Shown here: positions 23,843 through 32,957 of the stretch, piece after piece
Layout of the letters: each line of letters opens with the position of its first letter
Position numbering within the stretch: position 1 is the first letter of the stretch
Origin: Mogibacterium sp.
GTDB lineage: Bacteria > Bacillota > Clostridia > Peptostreptococcales > Anaerovoracaceae
Direction: 5' to 3'
NCBI GenBank assembly: GCA_017433975.1
Contig: JAFRGD010000014.1
Span: 1 to 64,000 of the forward strand
Length of the DNA: 64,000 nt
Position numbers and translations under genes: made by a program
The notes under the pieces: model-generated
Told to the model about the DNA's origin: nothing
What the model saw: only the letters and a program-made list of their open reading frames with translations
The model's database searches: none

Positions 23843-25492
23843 ATGCTCAAGGAAAGAAAAATACTCGTCGTCGGCCACAAGAACCCGGACACGGACTCGA
23901 TCTGCTCGGCGATCGCCTACGCGGAGTTCAAGAACCGCACCGGCAGCGGCGTATACGAACCGCGCCGCGCGGGCGAGATCAACGCGGAGACCAAATACGT
24001 CCTCGACCGCTTTGGCGTACCGGTGCCGGAATACCTCGGCGACGTCGGCGCGCAGGTCTGCGACATGGAAATCCGCAGGACCCCGGGCATCGCCAAGGAA
24101 ACGACCGTCCAGAAGGCCTGGGATGTCATGGACCAGGCGGAGGCCGTCACCCAGCCGGTCACAGAGGACGGCAAAGTCATCGGTCTCATCACCAAGGGCG
24201 ACATCGCCCAGACGCTGATGTATAGTAACGACAAGCACTTCCTCTCGGGTGCGAAGCCGCACTACCGCGACATCGCCGAGACCATCGGCGGCCGCGTGGT
24301 CATCGGCGACCCGGAAGCCCGCTTTACCGAGGGCAAGGTCCTCGTCGGCGCCGCCGCCACGGAGCGGATGCAGGAGGCCATCGAACCGCACGACCTCGTC
24401 ATCCTCGTCGACCGCCCGGGCAATCAGCTCGCCGCGCTGGACAAGGGCGCGGACTGCCTGATCCTCTGCCTCGGCGTCCGGGCCGATGCGGACGTCGTCG
24501 CAAAGGCTTACGCCCAGGGCGCCGTAATCATCGAGACCGACCTCGACACCTACAGCGTCTCGGTCGCCATCAACAAGAGCGTCCCGCTCGAGTCCTTCAT
24601 GCTGACCGACAACATCATGACCTTCAAGACCGACGACTTCACCGACAAGGTCCGCGCGGTCATGGCCGAGACCCGGCACCGCGCCTTCCCGGTCGTCGAC
24701 GACGAGGACAACTACATCGGGACCGTCTCCCGCCGGAACCTCCTCGGCATTCACAAGAAAGAACTCATCCTCGTGGACCACAACGAGCAGTCGCAGGCCG
24801 TCGACAACATCGACCAGGCCGAGGTCCTCGAGATCATCGACCACCACCGGATCGGTACGCTGCAGACCCTCCAGCCGATCTACTTCGTCAACCAGCCGGT
24901 CGGCTGCACCGCGACGATCCTTTACCAGATGTTCGTGGACCGGAGCATCGAGATCCGGCCGGTCACCGCGGGCCTCATGTGCGCCGCCATCATCTCCGAC
25001 ACCCTGATGTTCCGCTCGCCGACCTGCACCACCCGCGACAAGATGGCCGCCGGCGCGCTCGCACTCATCGCGGACATCAACATCGAAGACTTCGCCACCG
25101 AGATGTTCGAGGCCGGCTCCGACCTCGCGGACCGGTCCGCCGAGGACGTCTTCTATCAGGATTACAAGAAGTTCACCTTTGGCGGCAAGAGCTTCGGCGT
25201 CGGGCAGATCAGCTCGATGAGCGCCGACGAGCTCGCCGTCATCAAAGACCGCATGCTCCCGCTCCTCGAGAACGAGTGCGGCAAGAACGGCGTCTCGATG
25301 GTCTTCTTCCTCCTGACCAACATCCGCCAGTCGTCCTCCGAGATCATCTTCGCCGGCGACAACGCGGAGGACCTGATCACCATGTCTTTCAAGGAGGCCG
25401 TCCCGACCGACGGCGGCTACCGCATCGACGGGCTCCTCTCGCGCAAGAAACAACTCATCCCGGCCTTCATGCGTGGCATCAGCATGATCTGA
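23843..25492 (+). CDS. CBS/DRTGG-domain manganese-dependent inorganic pyrophosphatase
   Basis: This is a 549-aa family II pyrophosphatase with a regulatory insert. The DHH core begins at residue 4, with GHKNPDTDSICSA (His12, Asp16, Asp18). A first CBS motif appears at about 75-130 (VQKAWDVMDQAEAVTQPV). A DRTGG-like segment follows at about 135-250 and a second CBS at about 250-305 (MTFKTDDFTD, RHRAFPVVDDE). The core then resumes with LVDHNE, IIDHHRIG and the DHHA2 domain (ISDTLMFRSPTCT). It converts pyrophosphate to phosphate and is normally controlled by adenine nucleotides bound to the CBS pair. AGAGAGG lies upstream of the ATG. One base separates its stop from the MFS transporter start, so the two are coupled. 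Confidence 0.92.
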   Translation: MLKERKILVVGHKNPDTDSICSAIAYAEFKNRTGSGVYEPRRAGEINAETKYVLDRFGVPVPEYLGDVGAQVCDMEIRRTPGIAKETTVQKAWDVMDQAEAVTQPVTEDGKVIGLITKGDIAQTLMYSNDKHFLSGAKPHYRDIAETIGGRVVIGDPEARFTEGKVLVGAAATERMQEAIEPHDLVILVDRPGNQLAALDKGADCLILCLGVRADADVVAKAYAQGAVIIETDLDTYSVSVAINKSVPLESFMLTDNIMTFKTDDFTDKVRAVMAETRHRAFPVVDDEDNYIGTVSRRNLLGIHKKELILVDHNEQSQAVDNIDQAEVLEIIDHHRIGTLQTLQPIYFVNQPVGCTATILYQMFVDRSIEIRPVTAGLMCAAIISDTLMFRSPTCTTRDKMAAGALALIADINIEDFATEMFEAGSDLADRSAEDVFYQDYKKFTFGGKSFGVGQISSMSADELAVIKDRMLPLLENECGKNGVSMVFFLLTNIRQSSSEIIFAGDNAEDLITMSFKEAVPTDGGYRIDGLLSRKKQLIPAFMRGISMI

Positions 25493-25493
25493 T

Positions 25494-26711
25494 ATGCTCT
25501 CGCAGTATAAGGGGCTTCGAAGAGAGAATTACATCCTGGCCTTCGGCAGGCTCGTCAGCGGCCTCGGCTCCATGGTCTGGCCGATGCTCACACTAATCCT
25601 CAGCCAAAAGATGGGGGTCGGTCCGAAACAGATTTCGTGGATCATCTCGCTCTCCATGGTGCTCATGGTCCCGGCGATCTTTGCCGGCGGCAAAGCGGCA
25701 GACCGGTGGAACAAAAAGTCGATCATTCTATTCCTCGACGTTGTCTCCGCCGTCTGCTATATTGTCTGCGCCGCGATCCGCATGTCCTGGATGACCATCT
25801 GTCTCATGTTCCTCGGCTCGCTCTGCCAGAACTCGAGCAACCCTGCCTACAGCGCCCTGACCGCGGACCTTTCGAGGACCGAAGACCGCGAGCGCGTCTT
25901 TTCCCTCCAATATCTCTGCGCCAACCTCGGGCTCGCCCTTGCGCCGACAGTCGCTGGACTGCTTTTTCAGAACCATCTCTGGCTCGTCTTCCTGATCAAC
26001 GGCGTCTCGATCTCCTGCTCCGCATTGCTGCTGTTCTTCCTCATTCAGGACACCACTCCGATCCAGGAAGAGACCGTCCTCGCCGTCTACCAAAAGGAGC
26101 GCTCCGGCGACTCCCTCTGGAACGTCCTCAAGGAAAACCGCGTCATTATCCTTTACATGATTGCCGTCTGCGGCTATTACGCGACCTACCAGATGTACGT
26201 GTACCTGATGCCACTCGACCTCGCGGCGGCGCACGGCGCCAACGGTCCCGTCATCTACGGCTCCGTGACCAGCCTGAACTGCCTCGTCGTCGTCCTCTTC
26301 ACGCCGATCATCACCCGCCTTTTCACCCGGATGTCGGAACCGGACAAGAGCGTGACTGCGGAGTCGCTGCTCCTCGCCGGGTTTATCATGTTCTACATTT
26401 TCCTGGGGCACGTTCCGTTCTATTATATTTCGATGACGATTCTCACCTGGGGCGAGATCTTCCAGATGACCTCGGAAAGCCCATACTTCACAAAACGGAT
26501 ACCGTCCAGCCACCGCGGGCGGATCAACGGCTTCTTCACGGTGGTGCGGACCGCCGTCGCGAGCCTGTACCAGTTGCTCCTCGGCGCGGTTTACGCAGGC
26601 AGCGGTTCCCGGGCGGCGTGGCTCACAGTCTTCGGAATCGGCCTTTGCTTCGTCCTGCTCGCGGTCATCACGCGGTTCCGCGACCGGCGCGACTACCCGA
26701 ATCTGTATTGA
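25494..26711 (+). CDS. MFS transporter
   Basis: This 405-aa membrane protein has about twelve hydrophobic segments in two halves. The family loop between helices 2 and 3 appears as GGKAADRWNKKS. It resembles drug or peptide exporters of the major facilitator superfamily, but no substrate can be inferred. The ATG follows the pyrophosphatase stop by one base and lacks a strong ribosome binding site of its own, so translation is probably coupled. Coupling to a pyrophosphatase does not by itself suggest a substrate. Confidence 0.88.
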   Translation: MLSQYKGLRRENYILAFGRLVSGLGSMVWPMLTLILSQKMGVGPKQISWIISLSMVLMVPAIFAGGKAADRWNKKSIILFLDVVSAVCYIVCAAIRMSWMTICLMFLGSLCQNSSNPAYSALTADLSRTEDRERVFSLQYLCANLGLALAPTVAGLLFQNHLWLVFLINGVSISCSALLLFFLIQDTTPIQEETVLAVYQKERSGDSLWNVLKENRVIILYMIAVCGYYATYQMYVYLMPLDLAAAHGANGPVIYGSVTSLNCLVVVLFTPIITRLFTRMSEPDKSVTAESLLLAGFIMFYIFLGHVPFYYISMTILTWGEIFQMTSESPYFTKRIPSSHRGRINGFFTVVRTAVASLYQLLLGAVYAGSGSRAAWLTVFGIGLCFVLLAVITRFRDRRDYPNLY

Positions 26712-26736
26712 AATTTCAGCCCTGCGATGGTATGAT
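26708..26736 (+). promoter_or_regulatory. Sigma70-type promoter upstream of the ATC hydrolase-like gene
   Basis: TTGAAA (26708-26713), a 17-base spacer and TATGAT (26731-26736) with a TGG extension form a near-consensus extended -10 promoter. The -35 overlaps the end of the MFS gene. Confidence 0.75.
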
Positions 26737-26792
26737 GCTCTTTAATCAAATAGTAATGAAACTCTTTCGTCAAAAGGAGAGGAAGTGCTGTT

Positions 26793-27476
26793 ATGAAGAT
26801 TGAAAATCAGGCAGTCATGTTCGCATTGCTCGCCAAGCACACACTTCAGGCCAAGGGGGAACCGGGCCGCGTCGTGCTTCAGCGCGGCATGTTGCGGTAC
26901 GGCCGGGAACGCGGCCGGCGCATGGCGGCGCGGGCGCGGGCGAACGGCGACCCGATTGCGCTCTGGACCCATCAGGCGTACGGCGAATGGCAGCCGGACT
27001 ACCCGGGCCAGATGGAGTTCGGCTATCTCCGCACCGAGCCGACGCTGGTGTCCTACATCTCCAAGTGCGCCTGGTGCGAGGCATGGCAGAAATACGGCAT
27101 GCTCGAATACGGCCGCGAGTACTGCGTCAACGTCGACAACGCGGTGTTCCAGGGCTTTGACCCGGACTTTGAGTGCACGACCGTCGGTGAGCCGATGAGC
27201 TTCGGCGGGGAGCGCTGCGTCTTCGACTGGGGCCAGCCGCTCACCGAGGAGGACCTCGCCCGCCTTCAGGCCAAGAAAGAAGAACTGGGTACGTCCGCAA
27301 TGATGGACTTCGACTACCACACCGCACACGTGTACTTCGCGATCACAGCGCTGCTCCGCGAGTATTTCCCGGGCGAAGCCGACCTCATCATCGACGAGGC
27401 CGTCGACGAGTACATCTCGATCTTCGGCAAGGACGATTACATCAGAATCATCGAACACTCGCCAAACGACTTTTAG
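26793..27476 (+). CDS. L-2-amino-thiazoline-4-carboxylic acid hydrolase family protein
   Basis: This 227-aa soluble protein resembles the ATC hydrolase family, named for an enzyme converting 2-amino-thiazoline-4-carboxylate towards cysteine. Characteristic elements are the helix around residues 30-50 with repeated Arg, the segment AWQKYGMLEYGREYCVNVD, GFDP and the later CVFDWG. Many family members in anaerobes have no proven substrate, so the family name should not be read as a firm activity. An AAAGGAGAGGAAG site precedes the ATG. It has its own near-consensus promoter and is followed by proC. Confidence 0.7.
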   Translation: MKIENQAVMFALLAKHTLQAKGEPGRVVLQRGMLRYGRERGRRMAARARANGDPIALWTHQAYGEWQPDYPGQMEFGYLRTEPTLVSYISKCAWCEAWQKYGMLEYGREYCVNVDNAVFQGFDPDFECTTVGEPMSFGGERCVFDWGQPLTEEDLARLQAKKEELGTSAMMDFDYHTAHVYFAITALLREYFPGEADLIIDEAVDEYISIFGKDDYIRIIEHSPNDF

Positions 27477-27508
27477 GCGAACGTTTTACTATAGAAAGGG
27501 GTATGAAT

Positions 27509-28297
27509 ATGAAATTCGGAGTCATCGGCTTCGGCAACATGGGCGGAGCCATCGTCAGAGGCGCGCTCGCCAAGGGCACGCTGCGCGCGGAGGACGTCAA
27601 CGTTTACGATATTTTAGAGAACAAAAATGAAGAGGCGCGGGCACTCGGGCTGCACGTCTCCGCGGACGACGAGGCGCTCTGCAAGGAGTCCGACATCGTT
27701 CTGCTCGCGGTCAAGCCGCAGCAAATGGCGGAGGCCCTAGGCATGACAAAGAAGGCTCTCGATGGCAAGGCCATGCTCTCGATCGTGGCAGGCGTTTCGA
27801 TCGATCGGCTGCAGGCTGCCATCGACGGCACGCCGCGCATCCTGCGGCTGCTCCCGAACACGCCGGCGCTGGTCTTTGAGGGCGCGTTCGGTCTCTGCAA
27901 AGAAACTGACTTCACCGCCGAGGAGAAACAATTCGCGGTCGACCTCTTCGAGTCGATCGGCGTCGTCGAGTGGGTCAAGGAGTACGACATCGACGCGGTC
28001 TGCGGCCTGTCCGGCGGCGGTCCGGCTTACGTCGCGATGTTCATCGAAGCGCTCGCCGACGGCGGCGTCAAGCAGGGTCTCACCCGCCCGGTCGCGACCA
28101 AGCTCGCGGCCCAGACCGTCCTCGGAACCGCCAAGATGATCCTCGAGACCGGCATGCACCCGGGCCAGGTCAAGGACATGGTCTCCTCCCCTGCCGGCAC
28201 GACCATCGAAGGCGTCGAAGCGCTCGAGGCGGGCGGCATGCGCCACGCCGTGATGCGCGCCGTCGTCGTCGCCACCGACCGCTCCCGCGAACTGTAG
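27509..28297 (+). CDS. proC: Pyrroline-5-carboxylate reductase
   Basis: ProC reduces 1-pyrroline-5-carboxylate to L-proline with NAD(P)H in the cytoplasm. The protein has the N-terminal FGVIGFGNMGGAIVRG Rossmann motif, VKPQQM, RLLPNTPALV, and the C-terminal signature LSGGGPAYVAMFIEALADGGVKQG, ending with SSPAGTTIEGVEALE. The start at 27509 (262 aa) is preferred to the ATG at 27503 because the AAAGGGG site lies eight bases before it and only two bases before the other. Two REP-like repeats follow the stop. Confidence 0.95.
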   Translation: MKFGVIGFGNMGGAIVRGALAKGTLRAEDVNVYDILENKNEEARALGLHVSADDEALCKESDIVLLAVKPQQMAEALGMTKKALDGKAMLSIVAGVSIDRLQAAIDGTPRILRLLPNTPALVFEGAFGLCKETDFTAEEKQFAVDLFESIGVVEWVKEYDIDAVCGLSGGGPAYVAMFIEALADGGVKQGLTRPVATKLAAQTVLGTAKMILETGMHPGQVKDMVSSPAGTTIEGVEALEAGGMRHAVMRAVVVATDRSREL

Positions 28298-28312
28298 AGT
28301 AAAAATCGAGGG

Positions 28313-28342
28313 TGAAATCGGGGACGGTTCCCGATTTCATCT
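28313..28342. repeat. REP-like 30-bp element, copy 4 (inverted orientation)
   Basis: This copy reads TGAAATCGGG, GACGGTTCCC, GATTTCATCT, with the core in the opposite orientation from the other copies. With copy 5, five bases away, it forms a head-to-head pair that could fold into a long hairpin. Confidence 0.75.
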
Positions 28343-28346
28343 TAGG

Positions 28347-28376
28347 TGAAAACCGGAACCGTCCCCATTTTCATCT
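28347..28376. repeat. REP-like 30-bp element, copy 5
   Basis: This copy reads TGAAAACCGG, AACCGTCCCC, ATTTTCATCT and directly precedes the CDF transporter start region. Confidence 0.75.
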
Positions 28377-28390
28377 CGCAGAGGTGTTTT

Positions 28391-29497
28391 ATGAACAGAG
28401 ATAAAGTCATTGTAAGAACCAGTATCATCGGCATCGTCGCGAACGTGCTGCTCGCGTCCTTTAAAGCGGTCGTTGGGCTCGCTTCGCATTCGATTGCGAT
28501 TGTTTTGGACGCGGTCAACAACTTATCCGACGCGATGTCGTCGATCATCACGATCGTCGGTACAAAGCTCGCCGGCAAGGCGCCGGACCGCAAGCATCCG
28601 CTCGGGTATGGCCGCGTGGAATATCTGACGGCCATGGTCATCTCCGTCATCGTCCTTTACGCCGGCGTCACCTCCCTGACCGAATCGGTCAAAAAGATCA
28701 TCACGCCGGACGTCCCGGACTACAAACCGGTCACGCTGATCATCGTCGCCGTCGCCGTCGTGGTCAAACTGCTCCTCGGCCGCTACGTTAAGGGCGTCGG
28801 CGAGCGCGTCAACTCCGGGTCGCTCATCGCTTCCGGTACAGACGCCCGAATGGACGCCGTCATCTCCGCTTCCACACTCGTCGCCGCCGCCATCTACCTC
28901 ACGGTCGGCTTCAGCCTCGAAGCCTACCTCGGCGCCGTCATCTCGCTCATCATCATCAAGGCCGGCATCGACATGCTCCGCGAGACCTACAGCCAGATCC
29001 TCGGCGAGCGCATCGAGGGTGACTTTTCCAAAGAGATCAAGGAGACCATCACCTCGTTCCCGGACGTCGGCGGCGCCTACGACCTGACCCTCCACAACTA
29101 CGGCCCGGACCGCCTGATCGGCTCCGTGCACATCGAGATTCCGGACACCTACACCGCCGACCGCATCGACAAGCTCACCCGCGACATCCAGGAGGCCGTC
29201 TACACCAAGCACAACGTCATCCTGACCGGCATCGGCATCTACTCCGTCAACACGACCGACGACCGCGCAGCTGCCCTCCGGACCCGCATCACCGAAACCG
29301 TCATGGCGCACCCGGAAGTCCTCCAGATGCACGGCTTCTTCCTCGACGTTGAAAAAAAGACGGTCTCGTTCGACGTCATCATCGACTTCGCCGCGCAGGA
29401 CCGCTCGGCCGTCCACAGCCGCATCCACGAGGAGATCCAGGAAATGCTACCGGAGTATACCGTCCGCATCACCATGGACTCCGACGTCAGCGACTGA
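28391..29497 (+). CDS. Cation diffusion facilitator family transporter
   Basis: This is a 368-aa CDF transporter that exports divalent cations (such as Zn, Fe, Mn or Co) in exchange for protons. Metal-site residues are visible in DAVNNLSDAMSS (helix 2) and ASGTDARMDAVIS (helix 5). HPLGYGRVEYL is the family loop after helix 2. The cytoplasmic C-terminal domain extends from about residue 205 and is longer than usual by about 70 residues, with a second ferredoxin-like unit. The ATG at 28391 is chosen for its AGAGGT site; the open frame upstream runs into the REP element. Which metal it moves is not decidable here. Confidence 0.9.
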   Translation: MNRDKVIVRTSIIGIVANVLLASFKAVVGLASHSIAIVLDAVNNLSDAMSSIITIVGTKLAGKAPDRKHPLGYGRVEYLTAMVISVIVLYAGVTSLTESVKKIITPDVPDYKPVTLIIVAVAVVVKLLLGRYVKGVGERVNSGSLIASGTDARMDAVISASTLVAAAIYLTVGFSLEAYLGAVISLIIIKAGIDMLRETYSQILGERIEGDFSKEIKETITSFPDVGGAYDLTLHNYGPDRLIGSVHIEIPDTYTADRIDKLTRDIQEAVYTKHNVILTGIGIYSVNTTDDRAAALRTRITETVMAHPEVLQMHGFFLDVEKKTVSFDVIIDFAAQDRSAVHSRIHEEIQEMLPEYTVRITMDSDVSD

Positions 29498-29566
29498 TCG
29501 CTTTGCCGCAGGTCCCGGCCCGCCGGTCGCCCGCTTCTGTACGAAAAAAAGAACCTGAAAAAGTGC

Positions 29567-29595
29567 TTGATTCCACCGGGCATTTGTATTAGAAT
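29567..29595 (+). promoter_or_regulatory. tRNA-Ala promoter
   Basis: TTGATT (29567-29572), 17 bases, and TAGAAT (29590-29595) precede the tRNA by 54 bases. Confidence 0.75.
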
Positions 29596-29649
29596 ACTGA
29601 TGTTCTGGTACTGGCACCGTCTGACGGGTCGGCAAACCGGACCCACCAA

Positions 29650-29725
29650 GGGGCGTTAGCTCAGCTGGGAGAGCGCAAGGTTCGCAATCTTGAGGTCAGG
29701 GGTTCGATCCCCCTACGCTCCACCA
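29650..29725 (+). tRNA. tRNA-Ala (anticodon CGC)
   Basis: A full cloverleaf can be drawn. The acceptor stem is GGGGCGT/ACGCTCC with the G3:U70 wobble pair that identifies alanine tRNAs, and A73 is followed by an encoded CCA. The anticodon stem CAAGG/TCTTG encloses loop TTCGCAA, giving anticodon CGC for codon GCG. The T arm is AGGGG-TTCGATC-CCCCT. It has its own promoter and terminator and is monocistronic. Confidence 0.97.
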
Positions 29726-29728
29726 ATC

Positions 29729-29760
29729 AAAACCGCCTGCCGCAATGGCAGGCGGTTTTT
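29729..29760 (+). terminator. Intrinsic terminator of tRNA-Ala
   Basis: AACCGCCTGCC pairs with GGCAGGCGGTT around the loop GCAAT and runs into five T residues. A near-copy with the same loop is found at 47386. Confidence 0.9.
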
Positions 29761-29811
29761 CATTTGAAAAACTGCAATATTTTAGTTGAACGATTCACCA
29801 GTTTCGTACCT

Positions 29812-30579
29812 TCATTCATCAGGTTCCTGCAGAATCACGATCTCTTCGCCGTCGTTCGGAATGAGCAGCTGCTCCGGGCTGACCCCGGCAGCGTCCACGG
29901 CTTCACGCAGCGACTTGCGGGTCACGGTGCAGTGGTCGCAGCTCTCCATGTGGATCGCAATGACCGTCGCGTTTGGCGCGGCTTTGCAAACCTCGATCAC
30001 CTGGGCTGCGTCCATTACGATCAGCTCGCCGTTCCAGAGCGCCCCGCCCGCGTGCACGATGATCACTTCCGGCAGGAAGACGTCGATCGTTTGCTTCACC
30101 GCTTCGTACCAGACCGTGTCGCCGGCCCAGTAGACGGTGGGTTCGCCCGCCGCGAAAAACACAATGCCGCTCGCCTCCCCCATGTCCGCGAGGACTTCAG
30201 GAGATGTCCCGTGCCTCGCAGGGACTCTCTGCATCGCCACCTCGTTGAACCGGCTTCCCTCCTCCAGCGGTCGCACGTCTTTGAACCCGGCCAGCAGTTC
30301 ATGGCCCGCCTCTGACGGCTGGCAGAACACCGGACGAGTCTTGCCCAGGGCTTCCGCTGCCGCGGCGTCGAAGTGGTCGGAGTGGATGTGCGAGATCACG
30401 ATGGCGTCTGTACGGCTCTCGGCCTCCCACATCGTGCAGGGCATGTCGACGAGGGGGCTGCGCCGTTCTCCCGCATAAGACGGCCCCGTGCCTTTTTTTG
30501 CGAAAGCCGGATCCAGCAGGAAGACGGCGCCTCCGTAGGAGAACCTGGCCGTCGCGTTCCGGATGAGTTGATATTTCAT
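29812..30579 (-). CDS. MBL-fold metal-dependent hydrolase (UlaG-like)
   Basis: This 255-aa protein has a metallo-beta-lactamase fold. The binuclear metal motif is SHIHSDHFD (HxHxDH). Later ligands include VPARHG, YWAGDT and AIHMESCDH. The overall pattern (N-terminal RNATARFSYGG, DPAF) resembles the UlaG/YcfH-like L-ascorbate-6-phosphate lactonase group, but the substrate is uncertain. GTTAGGAGGG lies about ten bases before the ATG. It follows the MATE exporter by 29 bases on the same strand, so export and hydrolysis of a related compound is possible. Confidence 0.83.
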   Translation of the reverse strand: MKYQLIRNATARFSYGGAVFLLDPAFAKKGTGPSYAGERRSPLVDMPCTMWEAESRTDAIVISHIHSDHFDAAAAEALGKTRPVFCQPSEAGHELLAGFKDVRPLEEGSRFNEVAMQRVPARHGTSPEVLADMGEASGIVFFAAGEPTVYWAGDTVWYEAVKQTIDVFLPEVIIVHAGGALWNGELIVMDAAQVIEVCKAAPNATVIAIHMESCDHCTVTRKSLREAVDAAGVSPEQLLIPNDGEEIVILQEPDE

Positions 30580-30608
30580 AGGTTGTTACCCTCCTAACCT
30601 TTTCTAAA

Positions 30609-32057
30609 TCAGACGGTGCTGCCGCCATGGCTTTCCCGGAGATACTCTTCCTCTCCGCGGCGTATGATCCCTTTCACATGACGCAGCATCGGGATTGCGA
30701 TGAATACCGAAAGGACGTCTGCCGTCGCCTGAACGGACGCAACGCCCGAAGAACCGAAAAAGTGCGAAAGCGGCCAAACGATCGGCAGGAAACAACTACC
30801 CTGACGTGACGTCGCCAGGATGACGGCACCCTGCGCATAACCGATTCCCGCGCAGGCCCAGTTGACCGTCGCGACCCACGCGTGGAACGGCAGCGCGGCC
30901 GCCTGGAGGCGGATTGCCAGCTCTCCGATTTGCATCATTTCCGGGTCGGTTCCCGCGAACAGGTGGATGATAGATTCCGCGAATACGAAGAGCAGCCCGC
31001 CCATCACCGTGCCGAGCACGACACTGTTACGGAGGGAGAATTTCATGGATTCTTTCACGCGGTCGAAGCGGCGCGCACCCCAGTTGAACCCGAGGACGGG
31101 CTGGAACCCTGTCCCGAATCCCAGGATGATTCCGAAAGGAAACATCATGACTTTGTTCGTTACGCCGATCCCCGCCAGGCACGCGTCCGAGATGCCGCCC
31201 GCGATGTTGTTGAGAACGATCCCCGCGATGACGCTCAACATCGTTCGGAACGCTGACGAAGAGCCGACGGATGCGACCTGCTTCACGATGTCTTTGGAGT
31301 ATTCGATGTTTTTGACCGAAAGGTGGAGCATCGACCGCTTCGACAAATACGGGAAAATCAGGATGATAAATGACACGACCTTTGACAGCGCGGTCGCGAT
31401 CGAAGCGCCGGCGACTTCCAGACCCAGACCCGGCAGGACGAGCGCACCGATGTGCACTTCCGGGAAGATGAACAGCGGGTCGAGAAAACAGTTCAGGATC
31501 CCGCCGAAGCCCATCCCGATCATGGACAGCGTCGCGGCACCCTCAGCGCGCAGGGACTGGTTCATGACAAAATTTGCCGCCATGAACGGCGCGACGAGCA
31601 GAACATAGGTCGCGTAATCGATGGAATAGTTTACGCAGGTATCCGTCGCTCCGAGCAGACGGACGAGCGGCTCCGTAAAAAGCGCGCCTATCGCAAGAAT
31701 GATCGATCCGAAAATGATCGCCGTCACCCAGGCGGTCGAGAAGACCTTGCTCGCTTTTGCTTCGTTCTTCGCTCCGAGCAGCCTGGCGATGTAGCTGTTC
31801 GCACCGATCGCAACGAACGAGCCTGCCATCATGATGAACATGTCCAGCGATGAGTTTACGGAAACAGCCGCTGTCGCGGAATTGCCGAGCGAACTGACAA
31901 AGTAGGTGTCGGCGAGCGAGTAGATCGAATTGATCAGAAACGCGATGATGGAAGGGATCGCCATGATCGTAATCACTTTAGGGATAGGCTCCTTGAGCAT
32001 CCTGTACTTTCGGATCTCCTGGCTGCGCTCCTTTTTTGATTGTGCGCTTTGTTCCAT
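30609..32057 (-). CDS. MATE-family efflux transporter
   Basis: This 482-aa inner-membrane protein has twelve predicted helices in two six-helix halves. It shows MATE hallmarks such as the early PSIIAFLINSIYSLADTYFVSSLG and GFGTGFQPVLGFNWGARR in the second half. MATE proteins export drugs or metabolites using sodium or proton gradients. The MEQS start at 32057 is used because a CAGGAG site precedes it, though at a slightly long spacing; the open frame extends upstream to 32129 without a site. It heads a two-gene unit with the MBL hydrolase. Confidence 0.9.
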   Translation of the reverse strand: MEQSAQSKKERSQEIRKYRMLKEPIPKVITIMAIPSIIAFLINSIYSLADTYFVSSLGNSATAAVSVNSSLDMFIMMAGSFVAIGANSYIARLLGAKNEAKASKVFSTAWVTAIIFGSIILAIGALFTEPLVRLLGATDTCVNYSIDYATYVLLVAPFMAANFVMNQSLRAEGAATLSMIGMGFGGILNCFLDPLFIFPEVHIGALVLPGLGLEVAGASIATALSKVVSFIILIFPYLSKRSMLHLSVKNIEYSKDIVKQVASVGSSSAFRTMLSVIAGIVLNNIAGGISDACLAGIGVTNKVMMFPFGIILGFGTGFQPVLGFNWGARRFDRVKESMKFSLRNSVVLGTVMGGLLFVFAESIIHLFAGTDPEMMQIGELAIRLQAAALPFHAWVATVNWACAGIGYAQGAVILATSRQGSCFLPIVWPLSHFFGSSGVASVQATADVLSVFIAIPMLRHVKGIIRRGEEEYLRESHGGSTV

Positions 32058-32573
32058 GGTAAAAAGTCTCCTGTAACATAAGCTGCGGACAGGCAGCCCT
32101 GTCGCGATCTCTTCGGGTGGATATCCCAACCTTGTTAGTTCTATTATACGACTATTTCAAGGTCAAAGAAAGGTGATGATCTTCAGTATTAAGAATGGGA
32201 CGCATACGAAAATGATGACTGCTGAAAAGTAATAAACACGAAGCGATGCGCTTTACAGATACGGGATAAACAACAGGCGGTTCTCTCGTATCTTTGAGTA
32301 AAGTCGATTGGAAAGAAAATTGATCTTTGAAACAGAAAATGCGCCTCTGGGTTTGCCAATCCAGCAACATTTATCACTATTTTTCATCCAAATTGGGGAT
32401 GAAATGATTTGCTAAATCTATCAATCATTGCTTGTCCGACAGCCTCTATGGGCTCGGTACGAAGTCATACTCCCACAGGCCAAACATCTTCGCGGTTCAA
32501 ATATATCACAGGTTTTTATAATGTGGTATACTCTTGGGTGGAGTTTACAAAGCGGGCCATGCCGGAGGAAAGA
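32058..32573. other. AT-rich gene-free region between MATE and a small plus-strand gene
   Basis: About 515 bases contain no credible gene. On the minus strand a TATAAT at 32143-32148 may serve the MATE operon. On the plus strand TGGTATACT at 32524-32532 is an extended -10 for the next gene. The middle (32160-32500) is clearly AT-richer than its surroundings and holds only short unsupported frames. Confidence 0.5.
32524..32532 (+). promoter_or_regulatory. Extended -10 promoter upstream of the 113-aa gene
   Basis: TGG followed by TATACT; the -35 region is weak. Transcription would start near 32539, with the GGAGG site at about 32564. Confidence 0.5.
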
Positions 32574-32915
32574 ATGATTACGATTGCGTTTAAAAGAGAA
32601 AGCGTCTGCATGGGCGACGATGCGGGCAACGGCGAATACACGATCGTGTTGCCGGATACCGCGACCCTCGGCGACCTGATCCACGTGATTCGGCGCGGCG
32701 GGAGCGGTAACGACTGGCCGATCCCTTACACCGGGGCGAACAGCATCTGGGTCGTCCAATCAAACATCGGCGATCTCGCGGACGTCCATACCGACGAGGA
32801 CGGCGAGTGGGTCGTCCGGTACCTGGCGTGTTCCGAAACCACCCCGCTGAAGCTCCTCGGGATCACCTGGACCTTCGGTGCGCGCGCAGATTCTGACAAA
32901 CCAACGGCCCAATGA
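32574..32915 (+). CDS. Hypothetical protein, 113 aa
   Basis: I do not recognise this protein. It is soluble and acidic and begins ITIAFKRESVCMGDD. A conserved-looking hydrophobic strand pattern follows (TLGDLIHVIRRG, NSIWVVQSN, WVVRYLA), suggesting a small alpha/beta fold. The start at 32574 is fixed by GGAGGAAAG immediately upstream; the open frame extends further 5' into an AT-rich spacer without coding character. It has its own extended -10 promoter and is followed by a GNAT gene 42 bases later. Confidence 0.72.
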   Translation: MITIAFKRESVCMGDDAGNGEYTIVLPDTATLGDLIHVIRRGGSGNDWPIPYTGANSIWVVQSNIGDLADVHTDEDGEWVVRYLACSETTPLKLLGITWTFGARADSDKPTAQ

Positions 32916-32957
32916 ACCCCACTTATGCACAACCGACAATCATGGAGGCAGAGACAA

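Noticed and set aside
32152..32377. Short minus-strand frames in the AT-rich spacer
   Set aside because: They lack ribosome binding sites, recognisable motifs and coding character.
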